Below the pieces are notes generated by a model. That model saw nothing but the letters and a program-made list of their open reading frames with translations, was not told where the DNA came from and ran no database searches. From the NCBI GenBank assembly GCA_903831405.1, contig CAIKXM010000012.1, positions 1 to 33,886 of the forward strand: 33,886 bases of DNA. The letters are read 5' to 3'. The DNA comes from an uncultured bacterium. GTDB lineage: Bacteria > Babelota > Babeliae > Babelales > Babelaceae. A program made the translations under genes and the position numbers. Below are positions 16,359 through 24,711 of this stretch, piece after piece (positions within the stretch are counted from its first letter, which is position 1; every line of letters begins with the position of its first letter).

Positions 16359-17030
16359 TTATACAGCAGTATCAAATTTTGGCATGCCAATTTCTGCAAA
16401 AAATTCATCCAAAAAATTCACCATTACCAATTGTCTTTTTTCTGCAATTTCTTTGGCTTTATCAGTATTCATACGATCTTTTAAAAGTAACAACTTTTCA
16501 TAAAAATGATTTACTATTGGACCTGAATTCTTTTTATATTGTTCAAAATTTTCGTAAAAAACGGGCTTTACTTCAGAGCTATACATCACGTGCCCGCGAG
16601 CTCCACCATATGCAAAGGTTCGGGCTATTCCCATTGCACCCATTGCATCAAGACGATCAGCATCTTGAACAATTTTTCCCTCTTTTGTTTTCATCACTGT
16701 TTCTTCGCCTTGACCCTTGTATGAAATATTTTTTATGATGTCACACACATGGTCTATAATTGATCGATCAATCGCATGTTTTTCTAAAAATTCTTTTGTA
16801 ATCTGAGGAGCAAGTGTTTCGTCACCATCACAAAACTTCCAATCAGCAGCACCATGAAATATCACGGCGAGCTCTATAACAAAAGCATCAACATCAGTAT
16901 CGCCACAAGCAATATCCATTGCATTTTTATGCACTCGACAAATATGCAACCAATCATGTCCCGAAGAAGCGTTTTGCAATCGATTCTTAACAAATTCTTT
17001 TGCCTGTTCAATTATCAATTCTTTATCCAT
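16359..17030 (-). CDS. HD-domain phosphohydrolase homologue (YpgQ/YedJ-like) with altered HD motif
   Basis: A 223-residue protein from the ATG at 17030. That start lies 1 nt after the TAA of the ankyrin gene upstream, with GGGG 8 nt before it, so translation is probably coupled; a longer start at 17081 lies inside the ankyrin gene. The fold is that of small HD-superfamily phosphohydrolases such as B. subtilis YpgQ: His25-Asp26 in GHDWLH, the HD position in FHGAAD (58-63), NISYKG (101-106), and VQDADRLDAMG (121-131) followed by GIARTFAYGG. The Asp of the HD pair is Gly60 (codon GGT), one base from Asp GAT. This residue normally binds the catalytic metal, so activity is doubtful. The remaining ligands His25, His59 and Asp123 are present. 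Confidence 0.8.
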   Translation of the reverse strand: MDKELIIEQAKEFVKNRLQNASSGHDWLHICRVHKNAMDIACGDTDVDAFVIELAVIFHGAADWKFCDGDETLAPQITKEFLEKHAIDRSIIDHVCDIIKNISYKGQGEETVMKTKEGKIVQDADRLDAMGAMGIARTFAYGGARGHVMYSSEVKPVFYENFEQYKKNSGPIVNHFYEKLLLLKDRMNTDKAKEIAEKRQLVMVNFLDEFFAEIGMPKFDTAV

Positions 17031-17031
17031 A

Positions 17032-18066
17032 TTACTTACCCCATGGCCACAATGTACCAAAAAAACTTTGTTGTTTGGCACTTTTTAAAATCTTTTTTAT
17101 AGCTTTTTTTTGATCTCGCGTAAGCTCTTTATTTGCTTCTATAACACCAATAGGAGAAAGAATTTCCCCATAATTATTAATTGTTTGCACATCGATATCC
17201 GCGCCAGCAGTAACAAGCACCTGAAAAATACCTTTTAAAACATTTATATTATTCTTAGGGGTGCAGGCATATAGTAATGCAGTAAATCCATATACATCTT
17301 TAGCATTAACCTTCGCACCTTTATCAACAAGAAACTGTACGATTTCTTGTAAAATTTTTTCATCATGAATAAATAAGCATGCTGCCATCAAAGCAGTGAA
17401 TCCGCAACTATCCGTCTGGTTAACATTCGCGCCAGCTTCAATAAGCTTTTGAATAACACCTTTTACTGCTGATTTTCTTTCTCGCGCACACGTCTCTATC
17501 AATACAGTACAACCTTCATTATCTTTGGCGTTTACATCTACGCCAGCATCAATAAAATCTTGTACAACCATATTTAAAGTTGTTTCACTCTCAATGTAAT
17601 AGCATGCCATCCGTAAGGCGGACCAACCTTCCTTGTCTGTAGCATTTACATCAGCGCCAGCTTCAATGAGTAAGCGCACGACCTCTTTGCAACCGTCTCC
17701 ACATGAGCATGCCTCCATTAACGCCGTACGACCTTCTTCATCCTTAATATTTACATCAGCGCCAGCTTCAATCAATAACTGCATCATATCCTTTAAACTT
17801 TCTTCATTCTTAAGAGCTATGCATGCTCCTATCAATGGGGTCCAACCTGTAATATTATCCTTAGAATTTATATTAACGCCAAGCTTAATAAAAAGCCGCA
17901 CCCCCTCAGCATAGTTAGGCGCAAATGAATCCAGCAATTTTTGAAAAGCCTTTTGATTAAAACCAATATCAGAAGTCAATGTCTTATTGAAAGGCATTGG
18001 ATCTATAGAACAAATAGAATTACTAAACACCATGCATAAAGTGATCAACAAATATTTATATATCAT
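17032..18066 (-). CDS. Exported ankyrin-repeat protein 3
   Basis: A 344-residue protein with a signal peptide (about 1-20, ending ICS) and about seven ankyrin repeats from residue 50 to 310. Four or more repeats are exactly 38 residues, with the added residues in the turn between helices (for example ALKNEESLK and FIHDEKILQ); one repeat is 35 residues. Loops keep AGADVN and KDxEGxTAL. The last 25 residues are basic and end in a short Trp-containing tail. It is coupled to the HD-domain gene, whose ATG begins 1 nt after this stop. This links an exported and a predicted cytosolic protein in one unit. A terminator at 18155-18196 isolates it from the upstream gene. The binding partner is unknown. 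Confidence 0.87.
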   Translation of the reverse strand: MIYKYLLITLCMVFSNSICSIDPMPFNKTLTSDIGFNQKAFQKLLDSFAPNYAEGVRLFIKLGVNINSKDNITGWTPLIGACIALKNEESLKDMMQLLIEAGADVNIKDEEGRTALMEACSCGDGCKEVVRLLIEAGADVNATDKEGWSALRMACYYIESETTLNMVVQDFIDAGVDVNAKDNEGCTVLIETCARERKSAVKGVIQKLIEAGANVNQTDSCGFTALMAACLFIHDEKILQEIVQFLVDKGAKVNAKDVYGFTALLYACTPKNNINVLKGIFQVLVTAGADIDVQTINNYGEILSPIGVIEANKELTRDQKKAIKKILKSAKQQSFFGTLWPWGK

Positions 18067-18154
18067 CTTTATTTCTTTTTCTTAGAATTAATCACTATTT
18101 TTATTTTTTGATTGGCTCACAATCATTACAATAATTTTCTTTTTTTGTTTCCGC

Positions 18155-18196
18155 TCAAGAAGAAAGGCTAGGAATATTCCTAGCCTTTCTTCTTGA
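18155..18196. terminator. Perfect 42-nt palindromic terminator
   Basis: Positions 18155-18196 are a perfect palindrome (core AGGCTAGGAATATTCCTAGCCT) with A-rich and T-rich shoulders. It ends the gene at 18229-18810 on the minus strand. Confidence 0.88.
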
Positions 18197-18228
18197 TATA
18201 TTATACCGTTCTACATACATCTCTACAC

Positions 18229-18810
18229 TTAATCAATATTAGATGATACTGGTGCTGGAGCAGCAACTTTTTTGATCTCAAGATGTGCAGCAAGCGGTCG
18301 ACCATTATAATTGAGTGCTGTTGGATCTTTTATCATATCTTCAATCTTGGAAGAAGTATCAATAATGATATCTTTTCCTATAATTTTACCATTCGATAAC
18401 TTCATACCATCGCCAGGAATAATATAATATTCGCCCTTAATGCGTATAACATAATAGTAATGCTCTTGTGCTGTTATATTCTCCGCTACATATGGTCCTT
18501 GCCATTTGTCTGGATGCAACACATTGAGCGAACCTATTTGCGAGCCTGCAACTGCTTTTACCGTCAAGAAGTCAATATAATTTTTCTTACGGCTACCACC
18601 CTCATCTTCGAAACCAATAATGCCGCAATCTTCGTTAATTTTTTTAAAAATCGTAACTAATTGCTGTACATGGTTCGCAATAATATCATCTTGCTCAAGC
18701 TTTGAGCGATGCATCAAAAACCATACCGTAAATAACAACAGTGCTGCAAGCGTTACACCGACAACCCATGCTATGACAGATCGATTTGAACAAGTCTTTT
18801 TCTTTAACAC
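18229..18810 (-). CDS. Single-pass membrane protein with extracytoplasmic domain
   Basis: A 193-residue protein with a short basic N-terminus, one membrane helix (about 14-33) and a soluble extracytoplasmic domain. The domain has a DKWQGPY segment (about 101-107) and GDG (about 133-135) that vaguely recall type II secretion pseudopilins, but no prepilin-peptidase site is visible; I treat it as unknown. The C-terminus is Ala/Pro/Ser-rich and flexible. The start is GTG at 18810 with AGGAGA 8 nt upstream. It lies alone between two hairpin-bounded units and is not obviously linked to trpS. Confidence 0.7.
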   Translation of the reverse strand: MLKKKTCSNRSVIAWVVGVTLAALLLFTVWFLMHRSKLEQDDIIANHVQQLVTIFKKINEDCGIIGFEDEGGSRKKNYIDFLTVKAVAGSQIGSLNVLHPDKWQGPYVAENITAQEHYYYVIRIKGEYYIIPGDGMKLSNGKIIGKDIIIDTSSKIEDMIKDPTALNYNGRPLAAHLEIKKVAAPAPVSSNID

Positions 18811-18955
18811 AGTACGACTCTCCTAATAAAAAATTTAAAAAAACATACCAATATCCTGCTCGCCCTTACGCACATTGTGCCAGAACTAAAAACCAAAACC
18901 ATAGTTCAAAACACTATAGTAACTTTTTTTAACCAATCACTATAGATGTATGTGC

Positions 18956-18973
18956 AAAAACTATATAGTTTTT
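18956..18973. repeat. 18-nt AT-rich palindrome after trpS
   Basis: The AAAAACTATATAGTTTTT palindrome lies about 35 nt beyond the trpS stop. Its T-rich arm could serve as a weak terminator for trpS, but the stem has only two G-C pairs. Confidence 0.35.
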
Positions 18974-19007
18974 ATGCTTTTTTCTCCATGATAACAGCAA
19001 AATTCAT

Positions 19008-20012
19008 TTAAAAATAATCGATCTTTACCGCACGACGAACTTCACTCATGGTATTCTCAGCATGAAGACGAGCGCGCAGTGTACCGTCATGCAAAACTTG
19101 TTTTACATATGTCATATCTTGAGCAAACTGATTTCGACGCTCTCGTATTGGTGCAATAAAAGCCTCAAGCACCTCAAGCAATCTTTTTTTGATCACCATA
19201 TCTCCAAGACCGCCTTGCTGATACTGCTCTTTAAGTCGAGCAACCTCTTCTTTATTCGGGTCAAACGCATCAAGATAGGTAAATACCACATTGCCTTCAA
19301 CCTTGCCAGGATCTGATACGCGCAGATGGGTCGGATCAGTGTACATCTGACGCACTTTTTGTGCCAACACATCAGACGAATCTCCCAAATATATAGCGTT
19401 CCCCAGAGACTTGCTCATCTTTGCTTTACCATCAATACCAACAAGACGCTCAACATCGCCGACAAGCGCCTCTGGCTTTACCAGTACGTCGCCATATATA
19501 CGATTAAACGATTGCACTAATTCATGCGCTTGTTCAATCACCGGTAATTGATCAACACCGACAGGAACTACATTACCTTTAAAAACAGCAATATCTGCAG
19601 CCTGACTTACCGGATAGATTAAAAAGCCAGCAGGAATAGCTTCTCCAAAGCCTTTTTGCAATATTTCATCCTTTACCGTCGGATTGCGACGCAGTCGACT
19701 GACCGTTACCAAATTCAAAAAGAGTATCGTCAATTCAGCAATGGCTGGTATTTGCGATTGAATAAAGAAAGTGTTTTTTTGCGGATCAAGACCAACTGCC
19801 AAATAATCAAGCATCAGTTGATATACGTTATCATGCACTTTTTGTGGGTTGTCATAGTTATCGGTAAGCGCCTGAATATCAGCAATCAAAATAAACTGCT
19901 GATACTGATCTTGTAGTCGCACTCTATTTGCAAGAGAGCCAACATAGTGCCCAATATGAAGCGGCCCGCTCGGACGATCACCCGTTAGAATAATCTTTTT
20001 TTGATTGCTCAT
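19008..20012 (-). CDS. trpS: Tryptophanyl-tRNA synthetase
   Basis: Charges tRNA-Trp in the cytosol. It is 334 residues, the usual bacterial length. It is a class I enzyme with the HIGH-type motif LHIGH at 18-22 and KMSKS at 198-202; the tryptophan-binding region includes SQAADI (136-141) and GVDQLP (152-157). I place the start at the ATG at 20012 because AAGGA lies 8 nt upstream; the in-frame GTG at 20018 is only 2 nt from the same site. The gene is divergent from glmM across a 120-nt gap. No leader peptide or T-box is visible. Confidence 0.96.
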   Translation of the reverse strand: MSNQKKIILTGDRPSGPLHIGHYVGSLANRVRLQDQYQQFILIADIQALTDNYDNPQKVHDNVYQLMLDYLAVGLDPQKNTFFIQSQIPAIAELTILFLNLVTVSRLRRNPTVKDEILQKGFGEAIPAGFLIYPVSQAADIAVFKGNVVPVGVDQLPVIEQAHELVQSFNRIYGDVLVKPEALVGDVERLVGIDGKAKMSKSLGNAIYLGDSSDVLAQKVRQMYTDPTHLRVSDPGKVEGNVVFTYLDAFDPNKEEVARLKEQYQQGGLGDMVIKKRLLEVLEAFIAPIRERRNQFAQDMTYVKQVLHDGTLRARLHAENTMSEVRRAVKIDYF

Positions 20013-20020
20013 CAGCACTA

Positions 20021-20025
20021 TCCTT
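20021..20025 (-). promoter_or_regulatory. Ribosome binding site deciding the trpS start
   Basis: AAGGA on the minus strand lies 8 nt before the ATG at 20012 but only 2 nt before the upstream GTG at 20018. This favours the shorter protein. Confidence 0.6.
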
Positions 20026-20132
20026 CAATTTAAAAAAAACACAATACTGTGTTATACTGGTATATACTAAGATATAGATACATAAAATATTGTACGCAAT
20101 CTCAACCATGACTAAAGGATACAACGCTCGTC

Positions 20133-21449
20133 ATGAAAAACCAACTAAAACTCTTTGGCACCGATGGTATTCGTTCCCGCTTTGGCAGTGGACCGCTATC
20201 TACTCAATCATTAATTGCTATAGCTAATGCTATTGCCCTGTGGGCTCGCGAACAATCAGTTGAGCCAATAGCACTAATTATTCGAGACACTCGTGCTTCG
20301 GGCAAGATTATTAATACTATTTTGTGCTCTATTTTATCTCAGCATGCTGTCCAGGTTATTGATGCAGGGATACTTCCTACGCCTGCAGCGGCAATGCTTA
20401 TTAATGCCTATAAAGCAACATTCGCTATTATTATTACCGCATCACATAATCCTGCCCATGACAATGGTATTAAAATACTGACCGCATCAGGCGAGAAAAT
20501 TTCACATGCTGATGAACAAAGAATAAGCGAATTAGTTCACATAAATAAATATCCTGCCTCGCTCACATCTCATGCAAAATATATCACCCACTATCATCAG
20601 GCACAGTCTGATTATATCGCTCATATCAAACAACTTTATCAATCATGCAATCTACAAAACGTACGCATCGTTATTGATTGTGCACATGGTGCATTCTCCT
20701 CTATTGCATACAACATTCTTACTTTTTGTGGCGCGAACGTTACCGTGATCAACAATTACCCGACGGGTAGCAATATTAATTATCAGTGCGGCGCTGCGCA
20801 AGAAGACTTTTTTAAGCAAGCACTTGCACAATACGACTTTGATTACGCATTTGCCTTTGACGGCGATGGCGATCGACTCATTGGCATTGACCGCAATGGC
20901 GGTATCATTGATGGCGATGATTTTCTCTGGATACTTGCAAATTACCCTGCATATCGTAGTCAACGCGCTATTGTGGGAACAATTATGACCAATGAAGGCC
21001 TTGCAATAGCTCTACAATCACAGAACAGAGAGCTCATTCGTGTTGCCGTTGGCGACAAATACATTTCACGAGAATTAATCAACAAGGCATTGCTACTGGG
21101 CGGCGAAAGCTCAGGGCATATTATTATGCGCGACAAAAACAGTATAAGCGATGGGCTTATTACCCTTATTACTTTTTTGGACTGCATGCAAAGCAATACA
21201 ACACTGCCACGTTATGCTAAATATATTCAGAAACAATCACGTATTGCATGTACCCTAATTACTGTAGATATAGAAAATCAACTACAAAAAATAGCCAGGG
21301 AGCTTAATGATCTCTGGACTGATGCACGCATTATTATCAGACCTTCGGGTACCGAGCCGGTCATTAGAGTCATGATAGAGCATGCAGACAAAGATGCAGC
21401 AGAAAGCTACCTACAGCAAGCGCTTATTCGCCTACATAAAATTCTTTAA
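20133..21449 (+). CDS. glmM: Phosphoglucosamine mutase
   Basis: Converts glucosamine-6-phosphate to glucosamine-1-phosphate on the way to UDP-GlcNAc for peptidoglycan and lipid A. It is 438 residues, close to the usual 445. The N-terminal FGTDGIR (8-14) is typical of GlmM. The phosphoserine loop is TASHNP with Ser104, the magnesium loop is DGDGDR at 243-248, the sugar-binding loop is GGESSGH (323-329; the family usually has GEQSGH), and the phosphate-binding loop is RPSGTEPVIR near 404-413. The related phosphomannomutases are less likely given the N-terminus. Its presence implies the cell makes amino-sugar envelope polymers. AGGA is 13 nt before the ATG, rather far; an upstream out-of-frame ATG exists. 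Confidence 0.93.
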   Translation: MKNQLKLFGTDGIRSRFGSGPLSTQSLIAIANAIALWAREQSVEPIALIIRDTRASGKIINTILCSILSQHAVQVIDAGILPTPAAAMLINAYKATFAIIITASHNPAHDNGIKILTASGEKISHADEQRISELVHINKYPASLTSHAKYITHYHQAQSDYIAHIKQLYQSCNLQNVRIVIDCAHGAFSSIAYNILTFCGANVTVINNYPTGSNINYQCGAAQEDFFKQALAQYDFDYAFAFDGDGDRLIGIDRNGGIIDGDDFLWILANYPAYRSQRAIVGTIMTNEGLAIALQSQNRELIRVAVGDKYISRELINKALLLGGESSGHIIMRDKNSISDGLITLITFLDCMQSNTTLPRYAKYIQKQSRIACTLITVDIENQLQKIARELNDLWTDARIIIRPSGTEPVIRVMIEHADKDAAESYLQQALIRLHKIL

Positions 21450-21559
21450 CACAAACCTCTTGATTATCTGCTCCCCCAATAGCATATACTCTTCAATACT
21501 TGAAGATGCATGTATGTAAAAATTTTTATCCCAATAACACAAAGTAGAAAGATACGCAT

Positions 21560-22204
21560 ATGAAAGCTCAAACAAAAAAAATGATTTCTCATGGCATACA
21601 AACCGTTCGCTCGCTGTTTTTTAGTGGGTTGTTTGCCATACTGCCTCTCGCTCTTACTTCTGCTCTTGTTGCCTTTACCCTCAAGTTTGCACGGACGCTC
21701 TTTGCACCTATTTACAATATAGAGCCAGAAATATTTCATGTAATACCGTATTCAGAAATATTGGTCGTCGCAATCGTTATCGTTGGCATTGGCGCAATAC
21801 TACGATTCTTTTTACTCGAGCAGGTTATTCATGCAATTGAATATATTGTTAATAAAATTCCACTTATACGCGAGATATACTTCAGCTTCAAGCACCTCAC
21901 CCATGCCTTTAATTCACAAGACAAACTCTCATTTCAAAAAGTTATTTTGGTCGAATTCCCCCGCAATGGCATGTACAGTCTTGGTTTTATTACCAATGAA
22001 CAACCATCAGTGATGATCGAACACTCGGACAAAAAATATTACAACGTATTTATCCCTACTACCCCAAACCCAACGCACGGGTATTACCTAATAGTGGAAG
22101 AAAAAGACATTATTTTCTCAAGCTTAACACGACAAGCAGCACTCACTCTTATCATGTCTGGTGGCATTATCCAGCCAAAGCCAGGCGAGTATAAAAAAGA
22201 ATAA
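21560..22204 (+). CDS. DUF502 family membrane protein
   Basis: A 214-residue protein matching DUF502. It has a first membrane segment (about 17-42) with the Gly...Pro...Thr pattern, a second (about 68-88), the conserved IPLIREIYFSFKHL stretch (about 100-113), and the following VEFPRNGMYSLGFIT segment (about 130-144) predicted to form a beta domain. The biochemical role of this family is not established, though it is widespread in bacteria. It follows glmM by 110 nt on the same strand and faces the cmk-recJ-lysS unit convergently, 19 nt from the cmk stop. No clear terminator lies in that short gap. Confidence 0.85.
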   Translation: MKAQTKKMISHGIQTVRSLFFSGLFAILPLALTSALVAFTLKFARTLFAPIYNIEPEIFHVIPYSEILVVAIVIVGIGAILRFFLLEQVIHAIEYIVNKIPLIREIYFSFKHLTHAFNSQDKLSFQKVILVEFPRNGMYSLGFITNEQPSVMIEHSDKKYYNVFIPTTPNPTHGYYLIVEEKDIIFSSLTRQAALTLIMSGGIIQPKPGEYKKE

Positions 22205-22223
22205 AACAAATTTTTAAAAGTTT

Positions 22224-22916
22224 TTATACACTTTTCCCATCGAGCTTGATATATCCCAAAATTTTATCAATTGTCTCGCCAAGAGTTAATGTTGATGAAT
22301 CGATCTCAATAGCACCTTCAGCTTTTTTGAGTGGTGATATCGCACGTGTCATATCACGCTTATCACGATCGGCAATAATATGCATGCTCTCTTCGAGCGT
22401 AAATATATTATTCAATCTCATCTGATCTTTTTGCCAACGACGTGCACGTACTTCTTCTGACGCAGTCAGGAAAAACTTATAGCATGCAGCAGGAAAGACA
22501 ACACTTCCACAATCACGACCATCAGCAATCAAATTATGTTGCGCTCCAAGCTTTCTCTGAAAGCCCATCAATGCTTCGCGCACTTCTGCCTTGACACTAA
22601 TAATAGAGGCTATGCGATCAACCGCTGCACCTTTAAGATATTTGGTAAAATTCTCGCCCTTATATATAATTTCTGCACCATAGAGAGCGGTATATCGATA
22701 CTCAAACGCTGGATCAGAAAAAAGAGCGTCTACCATTTTGAACGTAATACTTTGCAATTGATGCTCGCTCACATGCTGAACATGCGTAAAATAATACGCT
22801 ATAAATCGATACAATAAGCCTGAATAGAGATAATAAAAAGATAAACGATTTGCAAGAGCAAGTGCTACCGTTGACTTGCCGCTTGCTACAGGACCATCTA
22901 TGGTAATAACTATCAT
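22224..22916 (-). CDS. cmk: Cytidylate kinase
   Basis: Phosphorylates CMP and dCMP to the diphosphates, using ATP, in pyrimidine nucleotide supply. It is 230 residues, standard for the long bacterial form. The P-loop GPVASGKST is at 7-15. The conserved DGRDCGSVVFPAA segment (about 135-147) contains the CMP-binding Arg-Asp, with Cys where most enzymes have Met or Ile. It is followed by KFFLTAS and ARRWQKDQ in the lid region. The ATG lies 3 nt after the recJ stop, and its AAGGAG ribosome site is inside the recJ end, so the two genes are co-translated from one message. Confidence 0.94.
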   Translation of the reverse strand: MIVITIDGPVASGKSTVALALANRLSFYYLYSGLLYRFIAYYFTHVQHVSEHQLQSITFKMVDALFSDPAFEYRYTALYGAEIIYKGENFTKYLKGAAVDRIASIISVKAEVREALMGFQRKLGAQHNLIADGRDCGSVVFPAACYKFFLTASEEVRARRWQKDQMRLNNIFTLEESMHIIADRDKRDMTRAISPLKKAEGAIEIDSSTLTLGETIDKILGYIKLDGKSV

Positions 22917-22919
22917 AAT

Positions 22920-24677
22920 TTACAAACTCCTTGAAACATCCATTCCATATAATTCTATCGTTCTTGTCGCGCGAAAATAATGTTCACGTATTGTTACCGC
23001 GCAGTTAAACAATTCGCCCGTAGAAAGTCCCGCTAAAAATGTATAAATATCTGGCCTGCTAAAAAACATAATAGATCGAACGCTGCCATCAATACCACTC
23101 ACCCGACAACGAACATGTACATCTTTGAGTAATTTTGGCGGCTCAATCAACATAACATTTTGCAACAAAAACAGCGGCTCAGGATTTTGTGCACCATACG
23201 GCTCACCATAACATAACGTATCAAATAAAGAAGCCCCAACATCTTGTAGTAAGACTTGTGCATCTAGTGATAGCTTTGGCACAAGATCAGCAGGGGTAAG
23301 TCGTTCTTTTAAGTATTGATTAATCCGACTTTCAAATTCTTCAACATCATCAAAGCGCAGAGAAAGTCCTGCTGCATGTGCATGCCCACCAAAAGAGCAT
23401 AATATATCGCTATGCGCTTGCAGTGCTTCAAATATATTACATTCAGGAATAGATCGAGCTGAACCTTTTAAAAAACCATCTGCTGTTTTATGTAATAGAA
23501 TTGTAGGACGTCCATAGCAACTAACAATACGAGATGCTGCAAGCCCTACAACACCTGCTGGCCAGTTTTCTGCATAGGCAATAACAATATATCTATCCGC
23601 AATAGCAATAACATGCTGCTGTATCTGCTCGTGCACCTGCGCTATAATATCACGTTCAATTTTTTTTCGTTTCTCATTAAGCTCGCCCAAAATTTTTCCC
23701 GTATTCGCAATATCCTCTGACTGGGTTCCTATCAAAAATGAAACACCACTGCGCGGATCATCAAGGCGTCCAAGGGCGTTAATCTGAGGAGCGATAATAA
23801 ACCCAACATCCGAAGAGGTTATAGTCGGCTTATCAAAGTTAACATTGCGCAAAAGCACATCAAGGGCAAAGCTTGGGTTAGAGCGGACATGAGCAAGTCC
23901 TTCTCGTACCCAGAATCTATTTTCACCAACAAGCGGCACAACGTCGGCAACCGTTCCAAGCATTAACAACTCATATACTTTCGCAGGCAATTCTTTTCCA
24001 AGCGTCGTGTAGAGCAATTGCATAAGCTTAAAGCTAACGCCAACGCCTGCCAAATGCTTAAAGGGATACGCGCAATCTGATTGAGCAGGATTAACAATGG
24101 CATAGGCACCACTAACAGTGCCCTGCATTTGGTGGTGATCAGTAACAATAACATCAATACCGTTTGCATGAGCATGGGCAATAGCATCAAATGCCGTCAC
24201 TCCATTATCAACGGTAATAATCAGGCTATAATTATTTTTTTTTGCTTTTTCTACCACCGCAACAGACAATCCATACCCATCACGAGAGCGTACGGGCAAA
24301 AAGAAATTTACCTGTGCTCCAATCAATTTTAAACTATAGAGCATCAATGATGTTGCCGTTATACCATCAACATCATAATCACCGGCAATCAATATCTTTT
24401 CACCATTTGCTATTGCTTTTTGAATTCTCTCTACTGCACGCTCACCATCCTTGAGCAATCGTGGATCATGCACCTGATCTCGTGATATAAAAATATAGCG
24501 CATAATATCTTCACGGGTTCTAAAGCCACGATTATACAATATTTCGACAAAAGAGTGTGCGAGAGAGCAACTTGCGGCAAGACTCATCATCTCGCTCTGT
24601 TCAGCAGAATTATACAGTGGCAACTTCCATAGATATTTGCATCCCTGTATGCAGCGCATGCTCTGATGTTTTTTCAT
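22920..24677 (-). CDS. recJ: Single-stranded-DNA exonuclease RecJ
   Basis: A 5'-3' exonuclease on single-stranded DNA used in recombination and mismatch repair; 585 residues, normal for the family. The DHH domain holds motif I AGDYDVDG at 98-105, the DNG of motif II (157-159), and DHH at 180-182. The DHHA1 domain carries GGHAHAAGLS at 430-439, and a C-terminal OB-like domain completes the protein. All metal-binding motifs seem intact. It is the middle gene of lysS-recJ-cmk (35 nt after lysS, 3 nt before cmk). The start is supported by a modest GAG 9 nt upstream; a second Met at position 7 is an alternative. Confidence 0.95.
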   Translation of the reverse strand: MKKHQSMRCIQGCKYLWKLPLYNSAEQSEMMSLAASCSLAHSFVEILYNRGFRTREDIMRYIFISRDQVHDPRLLKDGERAVERIQKAIANGEKILIAGDYDVDGITATSLMLYSLKLIGAQVNFFLPVRSRDGYGLSVAVVEKAKKNNYSLIITVDNGVTAFDAIAHAHANGIDVIVTDHHQMQGTVSGAYAIVNPAQSDCAYPFKHLAGVGVSFKLMQLLYTTLGKELPAKVYELLMLGTVADVVPLVGENRFWVREGLAHVRSNPSFALDVLLRNVNFDKPTITSSDVGFIIAPQINALGRLDDPRSGVSFLIGTQSEDIANTGKILGELNEKRKKIERDIIAQVHEQIQQHVIAIADRYIVIAYAENWPAGVVGLAASRIVSCYGRPTILLHKTADGFLKGSARSIPECNIFEALQAHSDILCSFGGHAHAAGLSLRFDDVEEFESRINQYLKERLTPADLVPKLSLDAQVLLQDVGASLFDTLCYGEPYGAQNPEPLFLLQNVMLIEPPKLLKDVHVRCRVSGIDGSVRSIMFFSRPDIYTFLAGLSTGELFNCAVTIREHYFRATRTIELYGMDVSRSL

Positions 24678-24711
24678 TATATGAACTCAACTTTGCATCG
24701 ATAAAAAAAGT

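Noticed and set aside
18229-18810. Calling the membrane protein a type II secretion pseudopilin
   Set aside because: No prepilin peptidase site (Gly before Phe-Thr-x-x-Glu) precedes the helix; only a vague WxGPY/GDG resemblance.
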